Source: Prorocentrum cordatum (lineage: Eukaryota; Sar; Dinophyceae; Prorocentrales; Prorocentraceae). Taken from it: a stretch of 62,000 nt of DNA. This document shows, piece by piece, positions 1-10,355 of this stretch; positions within the stretch are counted from its first letter, which is position 1; the number at the start of each line of letters is the position of its first letter. The stretch is taken from assembly GCA_963575745.1 (NCBI GenBank), contig CAUYUJ010018048.1, positions 247,865 through 309,864 on the forward strand, in the 5' to 3' direction. The notes under the pieces were generated by a model, which saw nothing but the letters and a program-made list of their open reading frames with translations, was not told where the DNA came from and made no database searches. The position numbers were made by a program, and so were the translations under genes.

Positions 1-414
1 CACTCGTCTTCACAACTTCCAACAGTTACACGGATGGAGGGCGATTTCTTTTCAAAGCGAAGCGTTCGCTTAGCGGATTCCTTCGTCCACGGGGTCAGAA
101 ATCTGAAAGCGTGCAACGGCTACACAGACGGAGGGACCTCGGCGCCGTCCTTCCAGCTGGAAGCATGGATTGATTGCAGCTCTTGCTCAAAACCGGGCCG
201 GGCCGTCGCCTGAATCGCAGGACTCCATGGGGCGCTCGGCTTTCAAAGCTGCACCTGCCGCGGTGGAGTGGATTTGTCATATGGGGCTGACGAGGAGGGG
301 ACCCGGGACGGGTGAGTGAATTGCCGCATCGTTGATGTATTTTTGGTTTATTTAATCGCTTCGCTCATTCCGCCGGCCCGTGTTGTGCCATCGCAGGCGT
401 TTGCTTGCGCGTTC
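1..414. other. No gene recognised
   Basis: Only short open frames without recognisable protein character are present. I see no repeat or RNA signature here. Confidence 0.5.
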
Positions 415-1135
415 GTGGCCTCTTGGAGCCTCGGTGGGGCCGTTTGGGGCCTCTTGGCGCCTCTTTTTAGGCCTCTTGGAGAACTCGGGAGGCCTCCAGG
501 GGGCCTCCTGAGCTCTCGTGACGGTCTCTTGGGGGGCTTTCGGCGGGCTCTTGGCGGTATTTGTTGGTCCTCTTGGGGCCTGGGGCCTGACGTTGTTGGT
601 CCTCTTGGGGCCTCACGGGAGCTTATTGGGGCGTCTTGGGGGTGTCTTGGAGAGTCTCTTGGGGCCTCTTTCGGGGTCCTGGGCGCCTTCTGGGGCGGAG
701 GGCTCGATTTTTCAGTTCTCGGTTCCCTTCTTGAGCCCCTCTTGGGCCCGTCTTGGGGCCTCTTGGTCCGCCTTGGGCAGCACTTGGGCCGTCTGGGGGG
801 CGCTCTTGGGCCGCTCCGGGGCCGTCTTGGGAGCCTCGTGGGCCGTCTTGGAGCAGTCTTGAAGGCCTCTTGGGCCCTCTTGGAGCGTCCGGAAGCGAAA
901 AGGCCAGAACGCAAAAAAACATCGAAAAAACCAATGAAAATCAACGATTTTGGCAACTTGGGGCCCTCTTCGGAGGCCTCTTGGAAGGCCCTTGGAGCGT
1001 CTTGGAGGCCTCTTGGGCTGTCTTGGGGCCATCTGGGGCGTCTTCGGGCGATCTTTGGCCGTCTCGGGCCTCTCTTGGACCGTCTAGAAAGCTTCTCGGG
1101 GCCCTCTTGGACCGATCTGGAGCCCTCTTGGACTC
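415..1135 (-). repeat. CCTCTTGG-box dispersed repeat, copy 1
   Basis: Dense imperfect iterations of GGCCTCTTGGGGCC (reverse complement GGCCCCAAGAGGCC) with no fixed period. An A/T-rich module at about 890-955 interrupts the boxes; its reverse complement resembles the A/T-rich modules in the copies near 5.37 and 5.68 kb. Copies at 5.3-5.8 and 9.5-9.7 kb lie in the opposite orientation. Long open frames through this block read as Gly/Leu/Trp/Pro/Arg strings caused by the repeat, so I do not call a gene. Confidence 0.8.
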
Positions 1136-1159
1136 CGAAACAGAACTCCGGCATCTCTG

Positions 1160-1232
1160 ACCCGACCTTGCCGGGACCTTGCCGGGGACTTGCCGGGGAC
1201 TTGCCGGGACCTTGCCGGGGTACTTTTCGTCC
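1160..1232 (+). repeat. Short minisatellite, ACCTTGCCGGGG type
   Basis: About six imperfect copies of an 11-12 bp unit (accttgccgggg / acttgccgggg) in tandem, directly after the CCTCTTGG-box block. Confidence 0.75.
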
Positions 1233-1309
1233 GGGGACCCCCAGGGGCCGCCCCGCGCGCGCGAACTAGAAATACTGTTAACCAGGTACCGGAGATCTTA
1301 GCACGCCCT

Positions 1310-1735
1310 GGCCCGTTGGGCCGGCGAATTTTGGCCCTCCTCCCGCCCTTCCCCCTCCCCCGTTTCTCTCCTGCCACTCCTCCTCCCTCCTCCTCTCCTC
1401 CCTCGTCCCCCTCCTCCCTGGGCTCTCCTCCTCCTCCCCCCTCCCTCCTCCCCCTTCTGAGGAGGAGTGGGCAGGGAGGAGGAGGACGACGAGGGCAAGG
1501 ATGAGGAGGGGGAAGGGGGGGAGGAGCTCCTCCCCCCAGGTACTGCGGGCTGCCCGCCTCCTCGCGGTACGGCCACTCGGCGACGGCCATCGGCCCCCAC
1601 CTCATCATCTTCGGCGGCTGGGACGGGGGCAAGGCCCGTCTCATTCCACTCCTCTTCCTCCTCCTCCTCCTCCTCCTCCTCTTTATCTTCCTCCTCCTCC
1701 TGCTCCTTCTCCTCCTTCTCCTCCTCCTCTCAAGA
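1310..1735. repeat. Pyrimidine/purine low-complexity tract
   Basis: CTCCTC-rich blocks (about 1340-1455 and 1645-1735) surround a GAGGAG-rich block (about 1458-1535). The strand asymmetry flips twice within 400 bp. No coding is inferred. Confidence 0.8.
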
Positions 1736-2250
1736 GAGAAAACCCACACCAACACTCACCAGGACGATTTTTACTTTTTTTCGGAACGCCTGTGGATATA
1801 GTCGACGCGCTCCGACGGCGAATAGCTCAAATCGCCACATGTTTGCTTCCATATCGCATCGTATTATAACACCGTCCCTTTTTGAAAAGGAAGAACAACA
1901 AGCAAGAACACGGCTTCTGCGTTCTATTCATTTGGTGACTTCGTTTGAACACATGCCCGAGTGCATGTGCGCGACGTCACGATTTGGGTAACGTTCCGGG
2001 GGTTCTCGCGCATGACGCATTCAGTAACAATGCTCGGGCGTATACACACATATCTTGTATGTAGGAAGCAGTTTTCGGTTGTATGAAATGGGTTTTGCCC
2101 GCCGTTCGGCGACTGCGTTTTCTGCAATTCTCTAGGGGTCTCGCCAGGGGCACGAGCGGCCGACGGCGGGCGCCGGGCCGCAGGCCCCAGAGAGAAGCTT
2201 TGACGATGTGACTTGTGGTGGGTGCGGGGGTGGCTGGGTTTGCCTTCATC
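1736..2250. other. No gene recognised
   Basis: Ordinary-complexity sequence between low-complexity tracts, with no family-like translation in any frame. Confidence 0.4.
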
Positions 2251-2254
2251 CTTC

Positions 2255-2341
2255 TTCATCCTTCCTCCTCCTCCTCCTCCTCCTCCCATTCCCTCCCTCC
2301 TCCTCCTCCGTCCTCTTCTGTCTCTTCTTCGTCGCCATCAC

Positions 2342-2382
<41 letters not shown>

Positions 2383-2500
2383 CCGTCATCATCATCACCA
2401 CCACCACCATCATTATCATCATCGTCACTATCACCATCACCATCACCATCTCCATCACCGTCACCATCACCATCAACATCACCATCATCATCACCATCAC

Positions 2501-2536
<36 letters not shown>

Positions 2537-2955
2537 TATTACATCATCATCATCATCGTCCTCATCAACATCGTCATCGTCATCGTCATCATCATCAGCA
2601 CCGTCATCATCACCACCAACAGCATCGTGATTGTTAGCATGATCACCATCATCATTATCATCATCGCCACCACCATCATCATCAGTATCATCATCATCAT
2701 TATCATCATTATTATCATCATCATTATCAGCAGTATCAGCATCAGCATCAGCATCAGCATCACCATCATCATCAACATCATCATCATTATCAGTATACTC
2801 ATCATCATCGTCATCAGCATCACCATCATCATCATCAGCATCATCATCATTATCAGCATCATACGCGTCATCATCAGCATCATCGTCATCGTTCGTCATC
2901 GTCATCGTCAGCGGCATCGTAATCATCATCATCAGCATCATCATCATCCTCATCC

Positions 2956-3010
<55 letters not shown>

Positions 3011-3066
3011 TACCGTCATAGTCGTCAAGACCCTCGTCATCGTCGTCGTCATCATCATTATCATTC
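2255..3066 (+). repeat. CAT/ATC trinucleotide microsatellite
   Basis: A CTC-rich lead-in (2255-2330) followed by more than 700 bp of (ATC)n with scattered CAC, GTC and CAG variants. The longest pure stretch is near 2960-3010. Poly-His, poly-Ile and poly-Ser/Met/Asp translations in every frame are artefacts of the microsatellite. Confidence 0.95.
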
Positions 3067-3365
3067 ATGCTCCTTCCTCCTCCTCCTCCTCCTCCTCCTC
3101 CTCCTCCTCCCGCTCCTCATCTCCTCCTCCTCCGCCCTCCTCGTGCTCCTCCTCCTCCTCCTGCTCCTCCTCCGCCTTCTCTTCCCTCCTCCTCCTTCTC
3201 CTCCTCCGTCCTCCTCCTCCTCCTCCTCCTCCTCCTCCTCCACAAAACCCTCCTTCCTCCTCCGTCCTCCTCCGTCCTCATCGTCTTTCTCCCTCCAACA
3301 GACCCTCCTTCTCTCTCCTCCTCTCTTCTTCCCTCCTCCTCCCTTCTCGTTCTCCTCCGCAGGGA
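3067..3365 (+). repeat. CTC/TCC microsatellite
   Basis: Imperfect (TCC)n about 300 bp long, contiguous with the preceding ATC block. Confidence 0.9.
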
Positions 3366-4303
3366 GGACTCACGAGTCCGCGGCACTCCCACATCCTCCC
3401 CGACCCGGCCGAGGACCCAGGCCTCTTCGGGCTCTGTGGGGGGAAGGGGGCTGGAGGTCCAGCGCCCGCGCACCCAACACAGATTTAGGAAGTTCAGCAT
3501 TGGTGCTGGTATCTGATGGCTTTCGCACCATCCGGTCACCGTGCCTGATGGATCTTCGTTGGGATCACGTGTGAGGCCTCTGGGGGGCCTCTTGTCGGCA
3601 GTTCTGAGGCTTCTTGGGAGCCGTTTTGGCGCCTCTTGGGGTTTCTTTAGGGCGGATATGCGTGGTCGAACACCGGCCTGAGCCGGCATAGTCCCGTTGA
3701 ATTCTGCTGAACCTGGCTGAATTCTGCGTAGTTTGGTTCCTAGGCTTGCCACCCGTTGCCATGACCATTCTGCCACGGGGTGCATCTGTATCGCGGCGTG
3801 CGGAGTGGTCGCATCTTCAGGCGATGCGATGAGGCAACGTGCCCTTGAGCGCAGAACCTGCCCACCGTCGCGATAAAACGTCGCGGGGTCAGTTTCCGAA
3901 GATGTGGAGTAAGTCGTTTCTGCAGCAAGAGCAAGCGGGGTGAGTTCACCCCTGGCGGCGGAGTATCTGTTTTCTTTGTGAAAAGATGCGCGGAGTAAGT
4001 TTACACACCGAGTTGACATTCTACCCATAGTATCACAACCGAACAGAACCTGTGTCAGGGCCGAAACATACTCTGCCGCCCGTTTACGGCGTCGGAGTAG
4101 GTTTCGGCTTTGAGCCGCGTCTGGGATGGGTAGCGTGGATAGTATGCCCGATGTGGCGCGACCGCACCCTGCGCGATTTATCCGTAAGGGCTTCGCCCCC
4201 ATACCGGCGGCCCCCTTCTCTCAGAATGGGACTTGCCAGAGCTGTGTTGGGATGTGTGGACGCTGGCGCGAAGCAATATCGGGACTTCACACGAGGGTCG
4301 GTA
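3366..4303. other. No gene recognised; short CCTCTTGG-box fragment inside
   Basis: No supported gene. Positions about 3570-3645 hold a short fragment of the CCTCTTGG-box family (gcctcttggggtttc). The rest is unique-looking. Confidence 0.45.
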
Positions 4304-5025
4304 ACAATTTACGAGGGTTTATGGCTTCGGTGGCGCGAATACTACTGAATCTATTATGGTTGATGGCTTCGGGGACGCGAATATGGTGTAATTTCGCAAG
4401 TTTGTGGCCTCGGGGATGCAACTATTGTATAATTTACAAGGGTTTATGGCCTCGGGGGCGCAAATATTGCATAATCTAGGGTGTCAATGACCTCGGGGAC
4501 GCAAATGTTGTAATTTGCAATGGTTTGTGGCCTCGGGGTCGCAAGTACGGTGTAATTTACAGGGGTTTATAGCCCTGGGGACGCGACTTTTATAATTTTC
4601 AAAGGTTTATGGCTTCGGGGGCGAGAGTATTTTGTAATGTACGAAAGTTTATGGCTTCGGGGACGCAAACATTGCATCATTTACGAGGGTTTATGGTTTC
4701 GGGGACGCACCTATCGAGTAATTTGCGAAGGTTTATGGCTTCGGGGATGCGAGTATTACAACATACATCTTAAAAAGGTTCATGGCCTCGGGGACGCAAA
4801 TATATGGTAGTTTACTATGGATTATGGCCTCGGGGGCGCGAATATTTAGTAATTTACAAGGGTTCATGGCCTCGGGGACGCACATGTTGTATAATTTGCA
4901 GCGGTTCGTGGCCTCGGGAACGCACATACTGTGTAATTTCAAAGGGTTTGTGGCTTCGGGGGCGCGACTATTGGGTAATTTACAAGGGTTGATGGCCTCG
5001 GGGACGCAACTGGTGATTGCGTAAT
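4304..5025 (+). repeat. 43-bp minisatellite, cluster 1
   Basis: About 16 diverged tandem copies of a 40-45 bp unit with core TTATGGCTTCGGGGACGCGA and an A/T-rich part ending in taatttacgaggg. The same minisatellite recurs at 10,005-10,355 in the same orientation, on the far side of the LINE. Open frames reading Leu-Trp-Pro-Arg-Gly strings here are repeat artefacts. Confidence 0.9.
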
Positions 5026-5099
5026 TCATAAGGTGACGGAAAGAGCGAGGTACGAGCGAGTGACGTTGAGCAGGGGGCGAAGCCCTTCTAGGGAGGGGT

Positions 5100-5280
5100 C
5101 CAGGGGAGGGGCGAGGCGGGCAGGCGGGGTCTAATGGTTCTATTTTGGGGGCTTTCCCTAAGGTTTTTGTATACTTTCTCTGAACATTGGGGGTTTCCCT
5201 TAGGGTTTTTGCATGATTTTCGGGCATTTGGGTTTTTTTTCCCCCGGGCTTTTGCATGTTTTTCGGATTTCATTTTTATC
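5100..5280 (+). repeat. Three ~40-bp diverged units
   Basis: Three tandem, diverged units of the form gggggtttcccttagggttttt(g) plus an A/T-rich tail (starting near 5145, 5188 and 5228). The TTAGGG match is isolated and not a telomere array. Confidence 0.55.
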
Positions 5281-5284
5281 CCGT

Positions 5285-5822
5285 CCCAGAAGAGCCCCAG
5301 ACAGCCCCAAGACGTCCCCCCCAAGAGGCCCCCAAGAGGCGCCCAAGGGGCGTCCCAAGAGGGCCCCAAGAGGCCAAAATCATTGGTTTTCCATAGGAAA
5401 ACGTAGATTTTTAGCATCTACGGCTTTTCGCCTTTCACGGCGTTGACGACGGCCCAAGAGGCCCCCAAGACCGGCCCCCAAAACGGCCCAAGAGGGCCCC
5501 CAGACGGCCCAAGAGGCGCCGCAGACGGCCTAAGAGGGCCCCAAGACGGCCCCGAGAGGGGGACTACGAACCGACAAGTCTAGCCTATCGCCCCAAGACG
5601 CCCCCAGGAGGCCCCCACAGCCCCCCACGAAGCCCCAAGAGGCCCCCAAGAGGCGTCCCCGGAGGCCAACAGCAGGCCAAAAACATACATTTTCTATAGG
5701 AAAGCGTATTTTGTTTAGCACGCACGGCTTTTCGGCTTCCACGGCGTGGAAGACGGTCCAAGAGGCTCCCAAGACCGCCCCACGACGGCCCCAGAGGCTC
5801 CCAAGAGGCCCCCAAAACGGCC
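5285..5822 (+). repeat. CCAAGAGG-box dispersed repeat, copies 2a and 2b
   Basis: Two consecutive ~305-bp units of the same family as 415-1135 but in the opposite orientation. Each has CCCCAAGAGGCCCC boxes followed by an A/T-rich module (near 5370 and 5677) that ends in acggcttttcg and cacggcg. The block ends at the point where LINE-like coding begins. A conserved sub-block at about 5536-5640 recurs at 9530-9635. Confidence 0.85.
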
Positions 5823-8800
5823 GTCTCTCTGGTCTGAATGGGTCCATCAGTATATTCAACCTCCACCTCCCTAACACGAGTGACTCTGTTGCCACGTTCT
5901 CCCGCGCGCTGTCATTGCTTCGGTCTGAATTCCAGAAGTACCCGAACGATCATAGGATCCTGATTGGGGACTTTAACTTTGTGCCTGAGGAGGAGGGACG
6001 TATGCAGTATGACGGGTCGGGATGGAGAGCAGGTGATCGCGCTCAAGCCAGGCTTTTTCAACGACACTTTCCTCACCTCACTGAATTTTACCAAGAGCAG
6101 GACACCAGGCGGGAGGTCAGGGATGGGGTCATTACTCTTTCGGCACGTTTGGATCGGGCGTACACCTCCCTTCCTCAAGCTATCATACGTGACCTGGACA
6201 TACGCTGTGGCGTCCTGGGCAAGCTCAAAGCAAAAATGGCTAGCGATCACATCCCGATTTTCATCAATATCGAGCCCTTCAGGCCCCAAGATGGCCCCAA
6301 AAACATCCCGAAGTGGATCTCGAAGCACCCGGAGTTCCAACGGTTCCTGGAGGCCGCCATTGCAGATATGTCCACGGAGCTAGGTCCCTGGGAGCGCCTC
6401 GAGCAGCTCAAGGAATTGATGTTTGCCTCGGCCGCGCACGTGCGCGAGTTTGTCAAGCACGAGGTTGCCAACACACTCGAGCTTAAGCAGTATTGGGCCT
6501 TGCAGGCTCTTCGAGGATGGCGACTGGGCAAAGATTGGCTAATCCACCGTGCACTTAAATGCTACCCTACGTTACAATCGCATTTTTGCCTCACCACGTT
6601 TCAGTGTATCTGCCTGGAGGGCCTCTGCAGTCTCATTCGCAGTATCCAGATGCAATTGATTGATGAGGAAGCACGGGAACTTGAACTAGCAGACCTCTCC
6701 CCTGAAGTCAAAGCCTCCAAGAAAAACCGAGTCAATCGAATGCAGGAGCTGTGGCGACGCTTTAAGAGTCGTACCTGTCTGACTGGCATATATGATGAGA
6801 ATGGTGTTCCCTGCAGGTCTGTCGACCACTCCGCCGAGGTCCTTAAGTCTTATTGGTCTGCTGAGTTTTCCGCTCCTCCTCTGAACGTCGATGAATGGGC
6901 CGAGATTGATGCTTTCATCCAGCCTATCCCTGAACCCCTTCCTCGAGCCTGGAAGCTTTCATACGGGGAATGGTATGACTATGTGAGATCGCGGGTCCAC
7001 AGTATGCCGGGTGAAGATGGGTTGCCATACGGGGTCTGGAAGATTCCTGATGCGTCCCGTCTGTTGTACGATGTCTATCTTACCCTCTTTACAGATGACG
7101 TTCACGAGCTGCCGACCCAAATGAGGCGGAGCCTCATGGTCTTCCTACCGAAGGGCACAGAACCTCGGGATAAGCATGATGATGTTCTTCGACACCCTAG
7201 CTGCACGCGCCCGCTCAGCATGTCAAATACAGACGTGCAGATCCTAGCTGGTGCCATGTCTTGTTCGTTAGCCGCCAACACCAGCAGCTTGATCTCGCCC
7301 GAACAGAAGTGCGTTGCTGGCAGGGATATGCTCACTAATGTTGTGGAGGCGGAGGGTTGGGGGTTGGAACAACACGTCCTCGACAGAAAGAACTCTTGCC
7401 TCTTCCTCACAGACTTTTGCGCCGCGTTCCCTTCGCTGGCGATCCCGTGGATGCTGCACGTGCTAGTCACTATGAAGGTATGCCCTTATGTTTGCAAGTT
7501 TTTCAGCCTTCTCTACATGTCTAATATAGCCATCATCTGCCTGGGTGGAAGGATCCATGGAGAGTTCATCATGTCGAGTGGGGTCAAACAGGGCTGCCCG
7601 AGTAGTATGCTTCTTTTTGTACTTGCTGCAGACCCTCTGCTTCGATGGGTTCGTTTCAAGGCGTCGGCGCACATCGACAGGACTTTCGCCTACGCTGACG
7701 ATTTCTGCTTTGGTCTCAGAGACGTTTTCCGCTCCCTGGGCCCCCTCCTCGCCCTGCTGACTCGGCTCGAAAAGATTGCGGGACTCAGGCTTAACTTCAA
7801 AAAGTGTCAGATCCTGGTCGTGGGCTCCCTTGATGTGAACCTCCTGAGGGACTCGGTTCGGTTGCTTGTGGGTGAGTTCAAAAAGATCCAGGTCTTAGAG
7901 GTTGTCAAATACTTAGGTATCTATATCGGCCGTGGTGCCGAGATGGTTGCGTGGTGCGAGGCCGCCCCAAAGTTTCGTCGCCGTGTCGGGATCACCAGAC
8001 AGCTGGGCCTCGGTCTCACACGTTCGGCGCTGGCCTTCAAAGTCATGTGTGTCTCCATCTTGTCCTTCACTCTACAACTACATCCTGTATCCCCTGCTCT
8101 TCTTCACATGTATAAGGAGGCGGTCATGTACCTCACTGCGGGGCCACGAAACTCACTCTCATACGACTTATGTACGCAGTTATCTAGCTTCCATCTTCCT
8201 GTGGAATTTCAGGACCTTCAGACTCTTGCCCGTGCAACGTGCCTTCGCTATGTTATTCGCAGCAGCACTTTCAGTATCACGTTGTCGAGGCTGGAGGCCC
8301 TGCGAGATGAACGTGAAAGTATCTTCGTTCGGTTTTGCAGTGGATGGTGGAATTCATCTTTCCTTGCATATATGCGCCGGCTGTATGAGTGGTATTTCAG
8401 TCTGCCTCGCACTCCGTCGAGTCCATCTCCCCCTACTATCTTAGCACGCATCCCATCTGAACACAAAAAGCTTCAACATTTACTTTATGGTATGCTCTGG
8501 GCCAACACGTCGCGTCGAGAACACCCACACAGTATTCTACAGCGTCGTATTCAAAAACGGTTTCCCCTTGTACAGCGTGAGATGGTTGACAGGTTTTTCA
8601 TCAATGGCCACTACGTGATTCAGAAAACTCAGCCGTATATGATAGTGTCGCTCCTCAGATTCCTCTCGAGATCAGTCTGTACTTCGACCCGATTTCATTC
8701 GGCGGCGAAAGGCTGCCTCCTGGGGTGCCCACACGCGCAAGGTCGTGACCTCGACTCAGTTGCTCACTATGCTCGCTGCCCCCGTCTCTTTCATCTATTT

Positions 8801-9349
8801 CATTGTTGGCTTGGACACATTCTTCCACCGTCGTCGTCGATTCCTGAGGGGTATCCCTGGCTCTTCCCCGCGCTCCTTCTTTCACCCTCACCACGTTCGT
8901 CTAATGTTCTCTTTGCCGCCTGTATCGATGCGTTCCTCGCTGCCCATTCCGCCAGGCGTAAGGGCACCCCAGGAACCCCAGCTGAACACTTCGAAGCTCG
9001 GCTGCGAGTTACTGCTCGCCGCCACCCTTTTCTTTCACGAGCGTGGAGTCAGCAGGCCGCTGTGCATGGGTTTCACTACCCAGCGGGGGGCGCGGTGCGA
9101 GTGGGGACTGCCCGGCGGTGCGCCGTTAGTGACCCTCGCACCGTTGCTCCCCGGCCCCGCGCACGGCGCGGAGAGTTCAACTCTGCCTCTGGCTGGATGG
9201 AACAACAGCAGGCCGCTGTGCAGTTCTCTAGTTCCTCCTCCTCCTCTCCCCGTGTGCGTGTCACCGCTGCTGCTGCTGAGGGTTCTCAGCCTGGGCGGGC
9301 CACTACAGGCCGCGGTAGGTGGCTTGAAGTGCCCGAAGTGGGGTCTTGA
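5711..9349 (+). CDS. LINE (non-LTR retrotransposon) polyprotein, 5'-truncated
   Basis: A 1212-codon open frame encoding the pol protein of a non-LTR retrotransposon. Residues about 44-190 are the C-terminal part of an endonuclease/exonuclease/phosphatase domain: GDFN at 86-89 and SDH at 178-180; the domain's N-terminal half is missing. Residues about 430-770 are a reverse transcriptase: DGLPYGVWKIP near 436, motif A with Asp568 (TDFCAAFPS), GVKQGCP at 624, and catalytic YADD at 661-664. A C-terminal zinc knuckle starts at Cys1002 (CLLGC ... H ... C). The protein would nick target DNA and reverse-transcribe its own RNA. The first ~38 codons are read from the flanking CCAAGAGG repeat, so the true start is lost and this ATG is probably not native. 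No internal stop or frameshift is visible. The family call is firm; activity is unlikely because of the truncation. Confidence 0.9.
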   Translation: MFSTHGFSASTAWKTVQEAPKTAPRRPQRLPRGPQNGRLSGLNGSISIFNLHLPNTSDSVATFSRALSLLRSEFQKYPNDHRILIGDFNFVPEEEGRMQYDGSGWRAGDRAQARLFQRHFPHLTEFYQEQDTRREVRDGVITLSARLDRAYTSLPQAIIRDLDIRCGVLGKLKAKMASDHIPIFINIEPFRPQDGPKNIPKWISKHPEFQRFLEAAIADMSTELGPWERLEQLKELMFASAAHVREFVKHEVANTLELKQYWALQALRGWRLGKDWLIHRALKCYPTLQSHFCLTTFQCICLEGLCSLIRSIQMQLIDEEARELELADLSPEVKASKKNRVNRMQELWRRFKSRTCLTGIYDENGVPCRSVDHSAEVLKSYWSAEFSAPPLNVDEWAEIDAFIQPIPEPLPRAWKLSYGEWYDYVRSRVHSMPGEDGLPYGVWKIPDASRLLYDVYLTLFTDDVHELPTQMRRSLMVFLPKGTEPRDKHDDVLRHPSCTRPLSMSNTDVQILAGAMSCSLAANTSSLISPEQKCVAGRDMLTNVVEAEGWGLEQHVLDRKNSCLFLTDFCAAFPSLAIPWMLHVLVTMKVCPYVCKFFSLLYMSNIAIICLGGRIHGEFIMSSGVKQGCPSSMLLFVLAADPLLRWVRFKASAHIDRTFAYADDFCFGLRDVFRSLGPLLALLTRLEKIAGLRLNFKKCQILVVGSLDVNLLRDSVRLLVGEFKKIQVLEVVKYLGIYIGRGAEMVAWCEAAPKFRRRVGITRQLGLGLTRSALAFKVMCVSILSFTLQLHPVSPALLHMYKEAVMYLTAGPRNSLSYDLCTQLSSFHLPVEFQDLQTLARATCLRYVIRSSTFSITLSRLEALRDERESIFVRFCSGWWNSSFLAYMRRLYEWYFSLPRTPSSPSPPTILARIPSEHKKLQHLLYGMLWANTSRREHPHSILQRRIQKRFPLVQREMVDRFFINGHYVIQKTQPYMIVSLLRFLSRSVCTSTRFHSAAKGCLLGCPHAQGRDLDSVAHYARCPRLFHLFHCWLGHILPPSSSIPEGYPWLFPALLLSPSPRSSNVLFAACIDAFLAAHSARRKGTPGTPAEHFEARLRVTARRHPFLSRAWSQQAAVHGFHYPAGGAVRVGTARRCAVSDPRTVAPRPRARRGEFNSASGWMEQQQAAVQFSSSSSSSPRVRVTAAAAEGSQPGRATTGRGRWLEVPEVGS

Positions 9350-9392
9350 GGCACAGTGCCCTCGAGCATCGAAAAGAAATTCAGGGGTTGAT

Positions 9393-9395
<3 letters not shown>

Positions 9396-9488
<93 letters not shown>
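9396..9488 (-). repeat. 93-nt homopolymer T tract (poly-A on the minus strand)
   Basis: An uninterrupted run of 93 T residues lies 47 bp after the LINE stop codon and just before the next CCAAGAGG-box repeat. On the minus strand it is a poly-A run directly 3' of that repeat, as expected for a retroposed polyadenylated repeat transcript. It has the wrong polarity to be the poly-A tail of the plus-strand LINE. Confidence 0.9.
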
Positions 9489-9492
9489 CTTT

Positions 9493-9700
9493 CGGCCCAA
9501 GAGGGCCCCCAGACGGCCCAAGAGGGCCCCAAGACGGCCCCAGAAGGGGGACCGCGAACCCGACAGTCTAGCCTTTCGCCCCAAGACGCCTCCAGGAGGC
9601 CCCCACAGACCCCCAAGAAGCCCCAAGAGGCCCCCAAGAGGCCCCCAAAGGGGCTCAAAAAGGGCCGCAATAGGGTTCCCAAGAAGGCTCAGATAAGCCA
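9493..9700 (+). repeat. CCAAGAGG-box dispersed repeat, copy 3
   Basis: Closely matches 5500-5660, including a conserved non-box stretch (gacagtctagcctttcgccc against gacaagtctagcctatcgcc). The LINE therefore lies between two same-orientation copies of one repeat. Confidence 0.85.
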
Positions 9701-9721
9701 AATTAAGAGCGCTCGGTAACG

Positions 9722-9955
9722 CAAAATGCTGTTCACACCAAGGCTCCCAAGAGCGAACGGTGACATAAACAAGCTGATAAGACCAAGGCTCCCAGCAGGG
9801 AGCGATGATGTAACAAGTTCCTGACACCACGGCCCAGCCAAGGCTCAGGAACGGGCGGCAACGCAACAATCTCTGAACACCAAGGCTCCCAAGAGCGCGG
9901 GGGGACGTAACAAGCTCTCAACGCCAGGGCTCCCAGTGCGAACGGTGGTGTGAGT
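9722..9955 (+). repeat. ~60-bp minisatellite (CAAGGCTCCCAAGAGCG type)
   Basis: About four diverged units, each with ccaaggctcccaagagcg followed by a variable part ending in acgtaacaagctc. Not seen elsewhere in the window. Confidence 0.7.
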
Positions 9956-10004
9956 ACTTTCGGTCAAGTTCTTGAAGCGCTCTTTCCGTTTCCGTGCCGG
10001 CCCA

Positions 10005-10355
10005 GGTTTAATGGCCTCGTGGATTCGATCTTTGCATAATTTATGAGGGTTTATGGCTTCGGGGACGCGAATCTGAAGTAATTTAAGGTTTATGGCTTCG
10101 GGGACGTGAATATTGCATGCTTTACGAGGGGTTATGGCTCCGGGGACGCGAATTTTGTTTAATTTACGAAGGTTTATGGTTTCGGGGGCGCGAATATTGT
10201 AATGTAGGAGGTTTATGGCTTTGGGGACGCGACTTTCGCGTAATTTACGAGGGATTATGGTTTCGGGGTCGCAAATATTGTTTGATTAACGACGGTTTAT
10301 GGCCTCGGCGACGCGAAGCTGGCGTAATTTACAAGGATAATGGTTTCGGGGGCGG
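10005..10355 (+). repeat. 43-bp minisatellite, cluster 2
   Basis: About eight copies of the unit seen at 4304-5025 (ttatggcttcggggacgcga ... taatttacgaggg), in the same orientation. Confidence 0.9.

Noticed and set aside
316-1269. 317-codon plus frame and 268-codon minus frame
   Set aside because: Both read through the CCTCTTGG-box repeat and consist of Gly/Leu/Trp or Arg/Pro/Lys strings.
2213-3574. 453-codon open frame rich in His, Ile and Ser
   Set aside because: Produced by the CAT and CTC microsatellites.
5188-5205. Telomere-like cccttagggttt
   Set aside because: A single occurrence, not an array.
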